From Photobacterium aquae (GTDB lineage Bacteria; Pseudomonadota; Gammaproteobacteria; Enterobacterales; Vibrionaceae), in NCBI RefSeq assembly GCF_001029445.1, contig NZ_LDOT01000023.1:62001-126000 (forward strand): a stretch of DNA of 64,000 nt. The letters run 5' to 3'. The position numbers and the translations under genes are program-made. The notes under the pieces were generated by a model that was given only the letters and a program-made list of their open reading frames with translations, searched no databases and had not been told where the DNA came from. Positions 27,359 through 36,321 of the stretch are shown in pieces (positions within the stretch are counted from its first letter, which is position 1; every line of letters starts with the position of its first letter).

Positions 27359-28577
27359 GACTATGAATACTAAATATCCATCACCTGTGTACATACATGG
27401 ATGCGGGTTTAACTCGGCGCTAGGTATCGATGTGCATACCATTCATCACCGCCTTGGCCTAGGTTGTTCACCTGATATGCACCTTGTCTCAAATCGTCTG
27501 AATAATGGGGGAGAGACGGTGATTGGCGAGGTGACATCGTCGCTGCCATCAATGCCGGAGAGGCTGAAACAATATGACACTCGCAATAATCGCTTGGCGA
27601 TGAGTGCGTTGGCGCAAATCGAAGAGAATGTCACCCGTGCGGTCGCCAAGTATGGCGCAGATCGTGTAGCGGTCGTGGTCGGTACCAGCACATCGGGTAT
27701 TGCCGATGGTGAATTGGCATTGTCGGAGCAGCTCAAGAGCGGCGAGTTTCCCAATCATTACCATTATCAGGTTCAGGAAGTGGGGAATCTCGGTGAGTTT
27801 ATTGCTGACTATTTTGGCTTAGAGGGGCCGGCGTATACGGTTTCAACCGCCTGCTCGTCGAGCGGTCGGGTTTTTCTCTCTGCGCGTCGTTTGCTGAAAG
27901 CCGGGCTGGCTGACGCGGTGATTGTGGGTGGTGCAGACTCGATTTGCCAGCTGACTCTAAATGGTTTTAATGGTCTGGAAGCGCTTTCTTCTTCGTTGTG
28001 TAACCCTTTTAGCGCAAACCGCAATGGCATCAATATCGGCGAGGCGGCGGCATTTATGTTGCTTTCTTTGGCGGCAGAAGACTCTGAAGAGCAAGGCCCA
28101 CGAATCGCCTTGTTAGGTGCCGGAGACAGCTCCGATGCTCACCATATTTCAGCGCCCCATCCTGAAGGTAAGGGGGCGGTGGAAGCGATGCAAAAAGCCC
28201 TTGCCGATGCTGGCATGACAGCAGATGACATTGGTTATATCAATGCCCACGGTACAGCCACCCCCTTAAATGATGCAATGGAATCCAAGGCGATCTGCCA
28301 AGTATTTGCTGATAGGGTGCCGGTAAGCTCAACCAAACCGATGACCGGGCATACTCTTGGGGCTGCCAGCGCCGTTGAGGCGGCAATTTGCTGGCATATC
28401 CTGCGCTATGGGCTGCTGTTACCGGTTCAGACCAATGATGGCGAGGTTGATCCTGAATTGGCACCTATCCAGCTAGTGGCAGAAGGTACGGTGTTAGCGA
28501 AAAATGCCATCCTCAGTAATTCATTCGCGTTCGGCGGTAATAATATCAGTTTAATTTTTGGGTACGCCAATGACTAA
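27351..28577 (+). CDS. apeO: ApeO, beta-ketoacyl-ACP synthase
   Basis: 408 aa with a full KS active site: Cys168 in VSTACSSSGR, the first His in NAHGTATPLND and the second in MTGHTLGAASAVEA. It is the elongating ketosynthase expected to pair with the CLF-like ApeC. The end FGYAND overlaps the next ATG by 8 bp. Confidence 0.92.
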   Translation: MTETMNTKYPSPVYIHGCGFNSALGIDVHTIHHRLGLGCSPDMHLVSNRLNNGGETVIGEVTSSLPSMPERLKQYDTRNNRLAMSALAQIEENVTRAVAKYGADRVAVVVGTSTSGIADGELALSEQLKSGEFPNHYHYQVQEVGNLGEFIADYFGLEGPAYTVSTACSSSGRVFLSARRLLKAGLADAVIVGGADSICQLTLNGFNGLEALSSSLCNPFSANRNGINIGEAAAFMLLSLAAEDSEEQGPRIALLGAGDSSDAHHISAPHPEGKGAVEAMQKALADAGMTADDIGYINAHGTATPLNDAMESKAICQVFADRVPVSSTKPMTGHTLGAASAVEAAICWHILRYGLLLPVQTNDGEVDPELAPIQLVAEGTVLAKNAILSNSFAFGGNNISLIFGYAND

Positions 28578-29022
28578 CATTCCACACCTTCACCAGTTAA
28601 TCCCCCATGAGCAACCGATGATTTTGGTTGACGAGCTCGTGGCTGTGGATGAGCTGACAGTTCATTGTCGAGTGACGCCAAGCCGTACCGACTTGTTTTT
28701 CGACGAGGCAAAAAATGGCGTTCCCGGTTATGTTGGGATCGAATATATGGCTCAGACAATCGGGGGCTGGTCTGGCTATCATGCGTGGCTCAAAGGCGAG
28801 GTGTCACCGATAGGCTTTTTATTGGGTAGCCGACGTTATCAAGCCCATTGCCACCAGTTTGACTGTGATGTAATGCTTGATGTTTATGGCGAGAAAGTAA
28901 TGGAAAACAATGGGATGGCGGTATTTAGTTGTCGAATTGAGCAAAATGGTACGCTTTTGGCAACCAGTCAGTTGAACGTTTTTGTACCCTCCCAAGACAA
29001 ATTAGACGAAATGCTTAAGTAG
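28570..29022 (+). CDS. apeP: ApeP, hotdog-family dehydratase partner
   Basis: 150 aa from ATG 28570 (overlapping apeO). FabZ-like hotdog N-terminus LIPHEQPMILVDELVAVDEL and a central GYVGIEYMAQTIGGWSGYHA, which aligns with the long helix of the fold. It is the partner of ApeI in the DH heterodimer. Start chosen because MTNIPHLHQLIPHEQP is the family start. Confidence 0.88.
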   Translation: MTNIPHLHQLIPHEQPMILVDELVAVDELTVHCRVTPSRTDLFFDEAKNGVPGYVGIEYMAQTIGGWSGYHAWLKGEVSPIGFLLGSRRYQAHCHQFDCDVMLDVYGEKVMENNGMAVFSCRIEQNGTLLATSQLNVFVPSQDKLDEMLK

Positions 29023-29030
29023 GAACAGCG

Positions 29031-29756
29031 ATGATGCGACAGGTACTAGTGACAGGGGCAAGCAAAGGCATTGGCCGTGCGATTGCCAAACAACTTGCTG
29101 CAGATGGGTTTACTATCGCGGTCCACTACATGAGTGATGCGGCAGGGGCGCAGGCAACCCTGAATGACATTGAAAGCATTGGCGGCCAAGGCCGCTTGAT
29201 TCAATTTGATATTAGCGATCGGGCGCAGTGCCGCGAGGTGCTAGAAGCTGATATTGCCGAGCATGGCGCTTATTACGGTGTCGTGAGCAATGCTGGCATC
29301 ACCCGTGACACGGCATTTCCTGCTATGACCGAGGAAGAGTGGGATGGCGTGATCCATACCAATCTCGATAGTTTTTACAACGTGTTGCACCCATGCGTCA
29401 TGCCGATGGTAAAACTGCGCAAAGGGGGACGCATTGTGACCCTTGCATCGGTATCCGGCATGATGGGGAACCGAGGCCAGACTAATTACAGTGCAGCAAA
29501 GGCCGGGGTTATTGGTGCCACCAAGGCACTGGCTCTTGAGTTGGCCAAGCGTAAAATTACCGTTAACTGTGTTGCACCGGGCTTGATTGATACCGGAATG
29601 GTTGATGAGCATGTCAAAGAGCATGCGTTGCCGCAGGTGCCGCTTCGCCGTATGGGTGAGCCGGAAGAGGTAGCGGGTTTGGTAAGCTACTTGATGTCGG
29701 ATATTGCAGGTTATGTTACCCGTCAGGTTATTTCTGTTAATGGAGGTTTGATATGA
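29031..29756 (+). CDS. apeQ: ApeQ, 3-oxoacyl-ACP reductase (FabG-like)
   Basis: 241 aa SDR enzyme. NADPH-binding TGASKGIGRAIAKQLA, SNAGITRD, the catalytic Ser in LASVSGMMG, and YSAAKAG with the Tyr/Lys pair. It reduces the beta-keto group in each polyene extension cycle. ATGA-type overlap with apeR. Confidence 0.93.
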   Translation: MMRQVLVTGASKGIGRAIAKQLAADGFTIAVHYMSDAAGAQATLNDIESIGGQGRLIQFDISDRAQCREVLEADIAEHGAYYGVVSNAGITRDTAFPAMTEEEWDGVIHTNLDSFYNVLHPCVMPMVKLRKGGRIVTLASVSGMMGNRGQTNYSAAKAGVIGATKALALELAKRKITVNCVAPGLIDTGMVDEHVKEHALPQVPLRRMGEPEEVAGLVSYLMSDIAGYVTRQVISVNGGLI

Positions 29757-30985
29757 GTCGTCGTGTTGTTGTTACTGGAATGTCAGGTGTGACAGCGTTC
29801 GGTAATGATTGGCAAACGGTCGAACCGAAGTTGCGTGCGTGTGAAAACGCGATCCAGTATATGCAGAGCTATGAAGAATTCAATGGCCTCAATACTAAGC
29901 TGGCATCCCCGATAGAGAACTTCGAGCTGCCTTCGCACTATACCCGCAAGCAGGTTCGGGGCATGGGGCGTGTCTCCCGGCTGTCGACAGTGGCTACGGA
30001 AAATGCGTTGGCCCAAAGTGGCTTATTGGGTAGTGAAGTGCTGAACGATGGTTCAACGGGTATTGCATACGGCTCATCAACGGGAAGTACCCCGGCAATT
30101 GGTGCATTTGGCGTGATGCTCAATGAAAAAGATACTAGAGCCATTACTGCGACGACTTATGTTCAGATGATGCCGCATACAACGGCGGTTAACGTTGGCC
30201 TGTTCTTTGGCTTGCGTGGGCGGGTGATTCCAACCAGCAGTGCATGTACATCAGGCAGTCAGGCAATTGGTTATGCGTATGAGGCGATCAAGCACGGCTA
30301 TCAGGCGGTGATGGTTGCTGGTGGCGCAGAAGAGCTTTGCCCGACAGAATCGGCGGTGTTCGATACCCTTTTTGCAACCAGTTTGAAAAATGACACCCCG
30401 AAGGCCACGCCGCGTCCGTTCGATAGTGATCGTGATGGCTTGGTGATCGGTGAAGGGGCGGCAACCTTGGTGCTTGAGGATTACGAGCATGCGGTTGCAC
30501 GAGGTGCTAAAATCTACGCGGAAATTGTTGGCTTTGCCAGCAACTGCGATGCTAGCCATGTTACCCAGCCGACAATGGAAACCATGCAGCGGTGTATGGA
30601 AATGGCGCTTAGGGATGCCAATTTGCCAGCGCAAGCCATTGACTATATTTCTGCCCACGGTACAGCGACAGAAAAAGGGGATATCGCCGAAACTAACGCT
30701 ACTGCCAATATCTTCGGTGATAATGCGCCAATTAGCTCGCTGAAGAGCTATTTCGGCCATACTTTGGGCGCGTGTGGTGCTATCGAAGCATGGCTGGGCC
30801 TAGAGATGATGCATGCTGGTTGGTTTAACCCGACATTGAATCTGGACGAGATCGATGATCGTTGCGGTAACTTGGACTATATCCGGGGTGAAGGCCGTGA
30901 GATTGATTGCCAGTATATGATGAGCAACAATTTCGCATTCGGTGGGATTAATACCTCGATTATTTTCAAACGCTGGCAAGAATAA
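29753..30985 (+). CDS. apeR: ApeR, beta-ketoacyl-ACP synthase
   Basis: 410 aa, second complete KS: Cys in PTSSACTSGSQAIG, His in SAHGTATEKGD and KSYFGHTLGACGAIEA. GGAGG lies at 29742-29746 ahead of ATG 29753. It may act as the priming or first-condensation KS (role by analogy). Last gene of the operon; a strong terminator follows. Confidence 0.92.
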   Translation: MSRRVVVTGMSGVTAFGNDWQTVEPKLRACENAIQYMQSYEEFNGLNTKLASPIENFELPSHYTRKQVRGMGRVSRLSTVATENALAQSGLLGSEVLNDGSTGIAYGSSTGSTPAIGAFGVMLNEKDTRAITATTYVQMMPHTTAVNVGLFFGLRGRVIPTSSACTSGSQAIGYAYEAIKHGYQAVMVAGGAEELCPTESAVFDTLFATSLKNDTPKATPRPFDSDRDGLVIGEGAATLVLEDYEHAVARGAKIYAEIVGFASNCDASHVTQPTMETMQRCMEMALRDANLPAQAIDYISAHGTATEKGDIAETNATANIFGDNAPISSLKSYFGHTLGACGAIEAWLGLEMMHAGWFNPTLNLDEIDDRCGNLDYIRGEGREIDCQYMMSNNFAFGGINTSIIFKRWQE

Positions 30986-31005
30986 GCGTTATTATTGAAA
31001 CAGTA

Positions 31006-31032
31006 AAAAAGCCCCTAATGGGGCTTTTTTTC
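31006..31032. terminator. Bidirectional terminator at the end of the ape operon
   Basis: AAAAAAGCCCC TAAT GGGGCTTTTTTT: a perfect stem flanked by A-run and T-run between the convergent apeR and signal peptidase genes. Confidence 0.93.
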
Positions 31033-31038
31033 GCGGTA

Positions 31039-31899
31039 TTACCAGTTATAAATAACCGTTCCTATAATATTTTGTTGCGGAACAAATCCCCAGTAACGGC
31101 TATCTGCACTGTTGTCTCGGTTATCTCCCATCACAAAGAAGTGGCCATCAGGTACTGTCCATCCTTCATGTTGTGGGGTGTTTGGTGCAAAGTAGCGATT
31201 AGTCAGATCTCTTCGGGAGCTATTTAATAGGATCTGGTACTGCTCCGAACCGTTATTTTCAATATACAGCGAGTTTATATCATCGATTTGTTGTGATTTC
31301 TCTTTGGGTAATAGTTCGAAATCAGAACACTCTGCTGAGTTGTTATGACACGCCTTTTTTAAGTAAATGTTTTTATCTCTATAGACGATGGTATCGCCTG
31401 GCAGGCCGATGATACGTTTTAGGTAAGTGATTTCAGGTTTTGGCGGATATGAGAATACGATGATCTCTCCTCTTTTGAGAGTTGCTGCCGTGTTCTCTGG
31501 GGAGAGTTTGTATCCCCACTTGTTAACCATAACATGGTTGCCAGGGTTTAGAGTGGGAAACATTGAACTGGCTGGTATTTGGAAAAAATCAAAGAAAAAA
31601 GTTCTGAAAGATAGAATTAATGCAGAGGTGAAGACGGCACATAATAATGTTCTCCACCCATTGGCATACCACATTCTTTTTTTGTTGGTATTATATTTTC
31701 GTGCTAACCAAAATGCATGCGCCGGACAAACGAACACTAAAATGAGAAGAAGCGGTGCATGAGTAATCGCTATCCCGACAAAGAGGAAAAAGTAAATAGT
31801 AAAAAATAAAATATTGTTTACATATAAAAACGCAAATGGCTGCAAAAATAGCCCAAAGAGAATAGCAATCCACCCTTTAGGTTTCCAAGTATTGTTCAA
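31039..31899 (-). CDS. type I signal peptidase (LepB paralogue)
   Basis: 286 aa. Three or four membrane segments in residues about 10-100, then the S26 serine protease domain: catalytic Ser112 in IPASSMFPTL, catalytic Lys161 in LKRIIGLPGDTI, and GDNRDNSADSRYWG near the end. All signature boxes are intact. It differs from housekeeping LepB by its extended N-terminal membrane region, and no rnc/era neighbours are present, so it is a second signal peptidase. The two genes upstream on the same strand (thioredoxin-like and TPR protein) may be partners. Confidence 0.88.
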   Translation of the reverse strand: MNNTWKPKGWIAILFGLFLQPFAFLYVNNILFFTIYFFLFVGIAITHAPLLLILVFVCPAHAFWLARKYNTNKKRMWYANGWRTLLCAVFTSALILSFRTFFFDFFQIPASSMFPTLNPGNHVMVNKWGYKLSPENTAATLKRGEIIVFSYPPKPEITYLKRIIGLPGDTIVYRDKNIYLKKACHNNSAECSDFELLPKEKSQQIDDINSLYIENNGSEQYQILLNSSRRDLTNRYFAPNTPQHEGWTVPDGHFFVMGDNRDNSADSRYWGFVPQQNIIGTVIYNW

Positions 31900-32035
31900 G
31901 AGAGCTCCTTAATGATATTTTATCATTAAGTATTATAAATAAATTTGTAATTTATGAATATGATTAATTTGGCCGTTATACCCCAGTTACTTTTTTGTTC
32001 TGAACACCAATAAGCTGTAACTGGGGAAATGACGA

Positions 32036-32509
32036 TTAGATGTCGAGTTTATCCCTCATAACATCGGCATCGGTATAGCCGCCAAAGTAGTCATTGATGA
32101 TTTCTCCACGAACGTTGGTTACCGCGAAATAGGGCACCCCTTTTAGTTTCGCTTTGCGGTAAAAGCGCCCATCATGATCTGTGAGTACATCGAAAGGGTA
32201 TTTTTTCGCATAAGACTCTACTTCATTGATGCTATCTTTGCCGACGACAACATTTACGCTGATCCCTTCGGATTCCAATTGGTTTACCAAAGAGATGATC
32301 ATTGGATTGAGCGCATGGCAAGTTGAACACCAAGGGGCGACATATACCGTTAGGCATTTTTCCCCCAAGCAAGGGCCGCCGACGATCTTTTTCCCGTCAT
32401 TGAACGGTTGTTCGCTATAGACATTCAAGTATTCCGTCGGCATTTTATCTGGCCGGTTTGCCAAAAAGACAACGACCACTAAAGCGACTAATAATAAAAG
32501 TTTACCCAT
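32036..32509 (-). CDS. membrane-anchored thioredoxin-fold protein
   Basis: 157 aa. The N-terminus MGKLLLLVALVVVVFLANR is an uncleaved anchor or signal. The thioredoxin core has the redox motif Cys-Ser-Thr-Cys in VYVAPWCSTCHALNP, the cis-Pro in KGVPYFAVTN and a C-terminal GGYTDADVM. A second cysteine pair lies just before (GGPCLGEKCLTVY). Expected to act in periplasmic thiol exchange. It lies 17 bp downstream of the TPR protein gene, so they are probably one operon. Confidence 0.82.
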   Translation of the reverse strand: MGKLLLLVALVVVVFLANRPDKMPTEYLNVYSEQPFNDGKKIVGGPCLGEKCLTVYVAPWCSTCHALNPMIISLVNQLESEGISVNVVVGKDSINEVESYAKKYPFDVLTDHDGRFYRKAKLKGVPYFAVTNVRGEIINDYFGGYTDADVMRDKLDI

Positions 32510-32526
32510 AATATCCCCAAGCTACC

Positions 32527-34827
32527 CTAAGTTAATTCGTTCTGTGTGAGTGATTCTTCACTCTCGTTGATTGGCTCAATTTCTGCTGATTCACTTTCTT
32601 GCAGCGTAGTTAAAGGTGCATCCAGATCTTTCAGGGCGATGAGTGCATGGGCTTGTAGCGGGTTATCAAACCAAGCGGCAAGGCGATCGCCATCGGTATG
32701 GATGGCTTTGCCAGTCAGAAGGCGACCGCTGATAGTGGCGTTGGTATCTTCAAGCCTGTCGCTGCCCAGTATTTTCTTGTCGGTTAGTTCAAAACCGCTT
32801 TTTTGCCGGGTTAGGTGGCTGTATTGCCCCTCATAGGCCGAAATGAAATGCTGCTCGTAATTGTTAGCTTTAGCTAACCACTCGCGCATTAACTGGCCAA
32901 GGAGATAAAGCTCGCTGTTACATACCCGAAGGTGCTTATTGAAATCAGCCGTTTGCGATTCGTAGCTACGGTTGAGCTGTGCCTCTGCATCAGCCACATC
33001 AGAGCTGCGGATTTTCTCGATGTCGGGCAACAGGGCAGAGAGCATGGATTTCCACTTAGCTTGCACGATATTGCCTTTGGCATCTTCCAAAGAGTGTTCC
33101 AATGATTTGTTGATGGTTTTGATATGAGTGGCAATTTTGTGGAGCTTTTGTGCAGTGGATTGGCGTTTGCGCCGTAGTTTTTCACGAAGACCAAGTGCCA
33201 ATAGCACACCGAATACACCAGCCGTTCCGAGCTCTGTCGAATAGCCAAAACCAATTCCCATCGCAACGATTGATGCAATGCTTACCACGTTGCCCTGTGT
33301 GAGGCGGCGGCAGGCAAGATTACCTTGTGTCTTGGCATGGCTGAATTCTTGGAATTGCTCTTTGCGTACCTTCAGGCAGGCGAGCGCTTCGCTCAATGTT
33401 GCCGTCTGCAGGTTGTAGTCTTTGTCATGGCGTTCTTTGTCGGCATTAACCTCGGCCTGCCGCTTGCTATATTGGTGAAAGCGGGTTTCTAGCTGGGATG
33501 ATGCCATCCGCAGTGTGCGATAGTTTTGCCAAATGTAGTGCGATGCGACATAGCTTCGCTGCAATAGCGTGACGTCATGGGATAACGGCGGTAAGGCGGG
33601 TAAAGCTAGCCCAAGGTGCTGCTTTGACCAAGATTGATTATCCGCGAGTACCATATAGGCGCGGTGATGAAAGCTATCTATTTTGAGCGTTATTTCATGG
33701 TTTACCTGACTAAAGGCTTTGGGATATTTATCAATGAAGCGTTCGGCGGTAAGTACGTAATGGGATAGCCTGAGTTGTAACAGTGAGGTTAGGGTGTCGA
33801 CCGCTTTTTCTCGCCACTCATTATTATGGCCACTCTCGCCTTGCATCAAATAGGCTTCGGCAAGGTATTCGAGTGATTCGTATGTTTGATATGTTGCTAT
33901 TGCCTGGTGAAAACACGCCTCGGCATTGCCATAGTCCTGCTGGAAACTGTATGCACGGCCGAGATGGGTTAAGTTCAACGACAAAAGAAGAGAGGCTTCT
34001 TCGGGAAGTCTCTTTTTCAACAACTCGGCATGCTGTTGGCTGCTTTGCCAGTGCTCTGTCCGTGTCCCGTAAAGGGCAAAGAGCCGGCTAAGCCAAAAGC
34101 AACTGAATAAATCAGAGCCAAACTCGTTGTTTGCCTTTTGAAGGTTTTTGATTGCCTGATCTTGGTGGCCATAGGCAAGGCTTTGGTATGCCCACCGTTT
34201 GCGTTGGGCAAGGTTTGCTGCATCTGGACTATGAGCAGTACGGGGATCCCCAGGTTGGTAGATAAGGGTAAGTTGTTTACGGATCTCCGTTGGCAGCAGT
34301 TTGAGTTGATGGCGTGGAAAACCCGGTATATGGAGCAGATCCAAGGTATGGGAGAGTTGACCTTTTTCTCCCAGAGTCTGCCATATATCATCCTCAATCT
34401 TATGGGCAATATGCTGGGCGATGGCATCATGATCCACGGAGGTGACAGTTTCAAAACTTATACAGTTGGGGTGATACTTATAGAGCTGTTCAAGTTCAGC
34501 AGGCAAAGGCGAGTCATCATCGCTCTGTGAGCCAATGATGAACACAAAGATATCCGCGCCGGCTTCAAGAGCCGATTCAATCTTATGAATCATGCGGAGA
34601 TCGTTTTTGTTGGCCTTGCTATTTATCTCTTGCCCGAACAGGCACACCAGATAACGGCAATACTCTGCATCGTGTTCGCGTTTTTCTGTTTTTGGGGATG
34701 CAAAAGCAACGTGTCGTGCCGTGAGCCCGCATTGCTGAAGCGTTGCTGATTGATTCAAGCATTGGGTGATATGTTCGGCAAGTGGGGCGAATTCAGAGAA
34801 GGAAAAGCAAAGAGAGATGTTATCCAT
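32527..34827 (-). CDS. large TPR/coiled-coil membrane protein with possible TIR-like N-terminal domain
   Basis: 766 aa from ATG 34827 (MDNISLCFSFSEFAPLAEHI). The frame is open to 34917, but the extra residues look non-coding. Residues about 1-150 have an alternating strand/helix pattern with a hydrophobic DIFVFIIGSQSDDDSPLPAE that recalls TIR or similar flavodoxin-like signalling folds; this is tentative. Residues about 215-360 contain TPR-like repeats (LNLTHLGRAYSFQQDYGNAE, CFHQAIATYQTYESLEYLAE). Residues about 420-520 are coiled coil, followed by one hydrophobic hairpin (VVSIASIVAMGIGFGY, GTAGVFGVLLALGL), more coiled coil and an acidic tail. No assigned function. Confidence 0.65.
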   Translation of the reverse strand: MDNISLCFSFSEFAPLAEHITQCLNQSATLQQCGLTARHVAFASPKTEKREHDAEYCRYLVCLFGQEINSKANKNDLRMIHKIESALEAGADIFVFIIGSQSDDDSPLPAELEQLYKYHPNCISFETVTSVDHDAIAQHIAHKIEDDIWQTLGEKGQLSHTLDLLHIPGFPRHQLKLLPTEIRKQLTLIYQPGDPRTAHSPDAANLAQRKRWAYQSLAYGHQDQAIKNLQKANNEFGSDLFSCFWLSRLFALYGTRTEHWQSSQQHAELLKKRLPEEASLLLSLNLTHLGRAYSFQQDYGNAEACFHQAIATYQTYESLEYLAEAYLMQGESGHNNEWREKAVDTLTSLLQLRLSHYVLTAERFIDKYPKAFSQVNHEITLKIDSFHHRAYMVLADNQSWSKQHLGLALPALPPLSHDVTLLQRSYVASHYIWQNYRTLRMASSQLETRFHQYSKRQAEVNADKERHDKDYNLQTATLSEALACLKVRKEQFQEFSHAKTQGNLACRRLTQGNVVSIASIVAMGIGFGYSTELGTAGVFGVLLALGLREKLRRKRQSTAQKLHKIATHIKTINKSLEHSLEDAKGNIVQAKWKSMLSALLPDIEKIRSSDVADAEAQLNRSYESQTADFNKHLRVCNSELYLLGQLMREWLAKANNYEQHFISAYEGQYSHLTRQKSGFELTDKKILGSDRLEDTNATISGRLLTGKAIHTDGDRLAAWFDNPLQAHALIALKDLDAPLTTLQESESAEIEPINESEESLTQNELT

Positions 34828-35154
34828 AACGAGTAGAGATTCCCTTGCGGCAAGGTTATGGTTTGTCTTTCTTTTTCTGGGCAACCTTGCTGATGAATTA
34901 TCGGAATATATCAGCAACCTTTTCCAACCAAGTCAACGCAATGCCGACCGTCTTCGCTACGGATAGCGTGTTTCGCGAGTGTGTTGTCACTCTGGTATGA
35001 AGTAAATGCGAGTTGTTGCCGAACTATTGAACCTGTACGGTAGCTTGGGGTGGGGCGGCAGCTTGGGTATAAGGTGCTTTCTAAGGTATCGTTGACGGAT
35101 ATTCGATATCGCCTCACTCGGCGAATAAAAAGCAAGAACATCAAGATAGAGACA

Positions 35155-35931
35155 ATGGCACTGATAGATGAAAGAACCCCGTTCAATGTCGATATGCTAG
35201 CCGCAGACGTAATCGGTATTGCGGCGCGGGTTGGTCGGCATGATTCAGGGATGCACCAGCATCAAAAGGCGCAGCTGCTTTATGCTCCCCAAGGGTGCAT
35301 GACTATTACGCTAGATGGCATGCGGTGCGTATTGCCCCCGACGCGGGCGGCATGGATCCCCGCCGCCGTGGAACACTGTGCTGAGATGCGACAGGTTGTT
35401 GAATATCGCTCTCTCTATTTTGCACCTCACCTGACTGCGCATCTCGAGAACCGGGTAAAAATCATCGAGGTAACGCCTTTGCTTCAGGCGCTGATTGAGC
35501 GGATGTCATTTTGGTGCTGGGATAAACCGAATGCAGAAATGCAAAATACCCATGCGCTATTTTTCGAAGAGCTGGCCTTGGCCCGCGAAAAGCGGCTTGT
35601 TCTTTCTATGCCGACAGACCGGCGCTTGACCACTTGGTTGGCGTCATTGGTAGAGGGAGAGGGGATAGCACCGCTTCTCAACGTATTGAGTGAGCAGGTT
35701 GGGGCCAGCAGCAAAACCATCAGCCGTATTTTTATTAAAGAGACGGGCATGTCATATCAAGATTGGCGTCAGCAATGGCGTTTGCAACAAGCGATCTTAC
35801 GCCTTGCTGGTGGCTCGCAGGTTAACGACGTGGCATATCAACTGGGTTTTTCGAGCGATAGTGCCTTTATTGCGTTTTTCAAACAGCAGACAGGCAAGAC
35901 GCCCCGGCAATATTGCCATGCTGGTGGGTGA
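35155..35931 (+). CDS. AraC-family transcriptional regulator
   Basis: 258 aa from ATG 35155 (MALIDERTPFNVDMLAADVI). N-terminal cupin-type sensor (GMHQHQKAQLLYAPQGCMTI) and C-terminal double helix-turn-helix (LSEQVGASSKTISRIFIKET, then VNDVAYQLGFSSDSAFIAFF). The pattern HxHxxAQLLYAxxG is typical of the AraC subgroup often found divergent to exporters. The gene stands next to, and divergent from, the TPR operon, so that operon is a possible target (inference). Confidence 0.9.
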   Translation: MALIDERTPFNVDMLAADVIGIAARVGRHDSGMHQHQKAQLLYAPQGCMTITLDGMRCVLPPTRAAWIPAAVEHCAEMRQVVEYRSLYFAPHLTAHLENRVKIIEVTPLLQALIERMSFWCWDKPNAEMQNTHALFFEELALAREKRLVLSMPTDRRLTTWLASLVEGEGIAPLLNVLSEQVGASSKTISRIFIKETGMSYQDWRQQWRLQQAILRLAGGSQVNDVAYQLGFSSDSAFIAFFKQQTGKTPRQYCHAGG

Positions 35932-35968
35932 ACCCTGACGAGGGTTCACCCTATCGGATTGTTACAGA

Positions 35969-36017
35969 ATTCAGATATAAAAAAGCCGACAGTTAAGTCG
36001 GCTTTCTTGAATGTGGC
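35969..36017. repeat. 49-bp direct repeat, first copy (next to tRNA-Ser)
   Basis: ATTCAGATATAAAAAAGCCG... to ...TTGAATGTGGC, identical to 36186-36234. Flanking sequence is also similar over about 90 bp (35931-36021 versus 36145-36238). It contains a copy of the tRNA terminator hairpin and the first bases complementary to the tRNA 3' end, so it looks like the remnant of a second tRNA unit. Confidence 0.9.
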
Positions 36018-36185
36018 AGAGCTGGGGTCGCACACGACTAGGGATTTACTGTTCGCAGGCTCGCGCCCTTCGGGCTATTGCCTTTTCGCGCCTTCGGCAC
36101 GGGCAATGTGCTTTTGCTTCGCCTAAATGACATTACAGAGGTTGAACCCTGTCTAGGGTTCTGCACCCTATCTGATTGTCACAAA

Positions 36186-36234
36186 ATTCAGATATAAAAA
36201 AGCCGACAGTTAAGTCGGCTTTCTTGAATGTGGC
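36186..36234. repeat. 49-bp direct repeat, second copy
   Basis: Identical to the copy at 35969-36017. This copy abuts the 3' end of the intact tRNA-Ser gene and includes its terminator. Confidence 0.9.
36194..36221 (-). terminator. Terminator of tRNA-Ser
   Basis: Read on the minus strand: AAGCCGAC TTAACT GTCGGCTT followed by TTTTTATATC. The stem lies about 10 bases beyond the encoded CCA of the tRNA. The duplicate at 35977-36004 is identical. Confidence 0.85.
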
Positions 36235-36321
36235 GGAGAGATAGGGATTTGAACCCTAGATACGCTATAAACGTATGCCGGTTTTCAAGACCGGTGCTTT
36301 CAACCACTCAGCCATCTCTCC
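36231..36321 (-). tRNA. tRNA-Ser, anticodon UGA (reads UCA)
   Basis: Read on the minus strand the gene starts GGAGAGATGGCTGAGTGG and ends with TCTCTCC-G-CCA. The 7-bp acceptor stem pairs fully. The anticodon stem-loop is CCGGT-CTTGAAA-ACCGG with TGA at 36285-36287. A long variable arm (class II) and GGTTCAAATCC T-loop are present. CCA is encoded. About 91 nt, as expected for tRNA-Ser. Confidence 0.95.
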
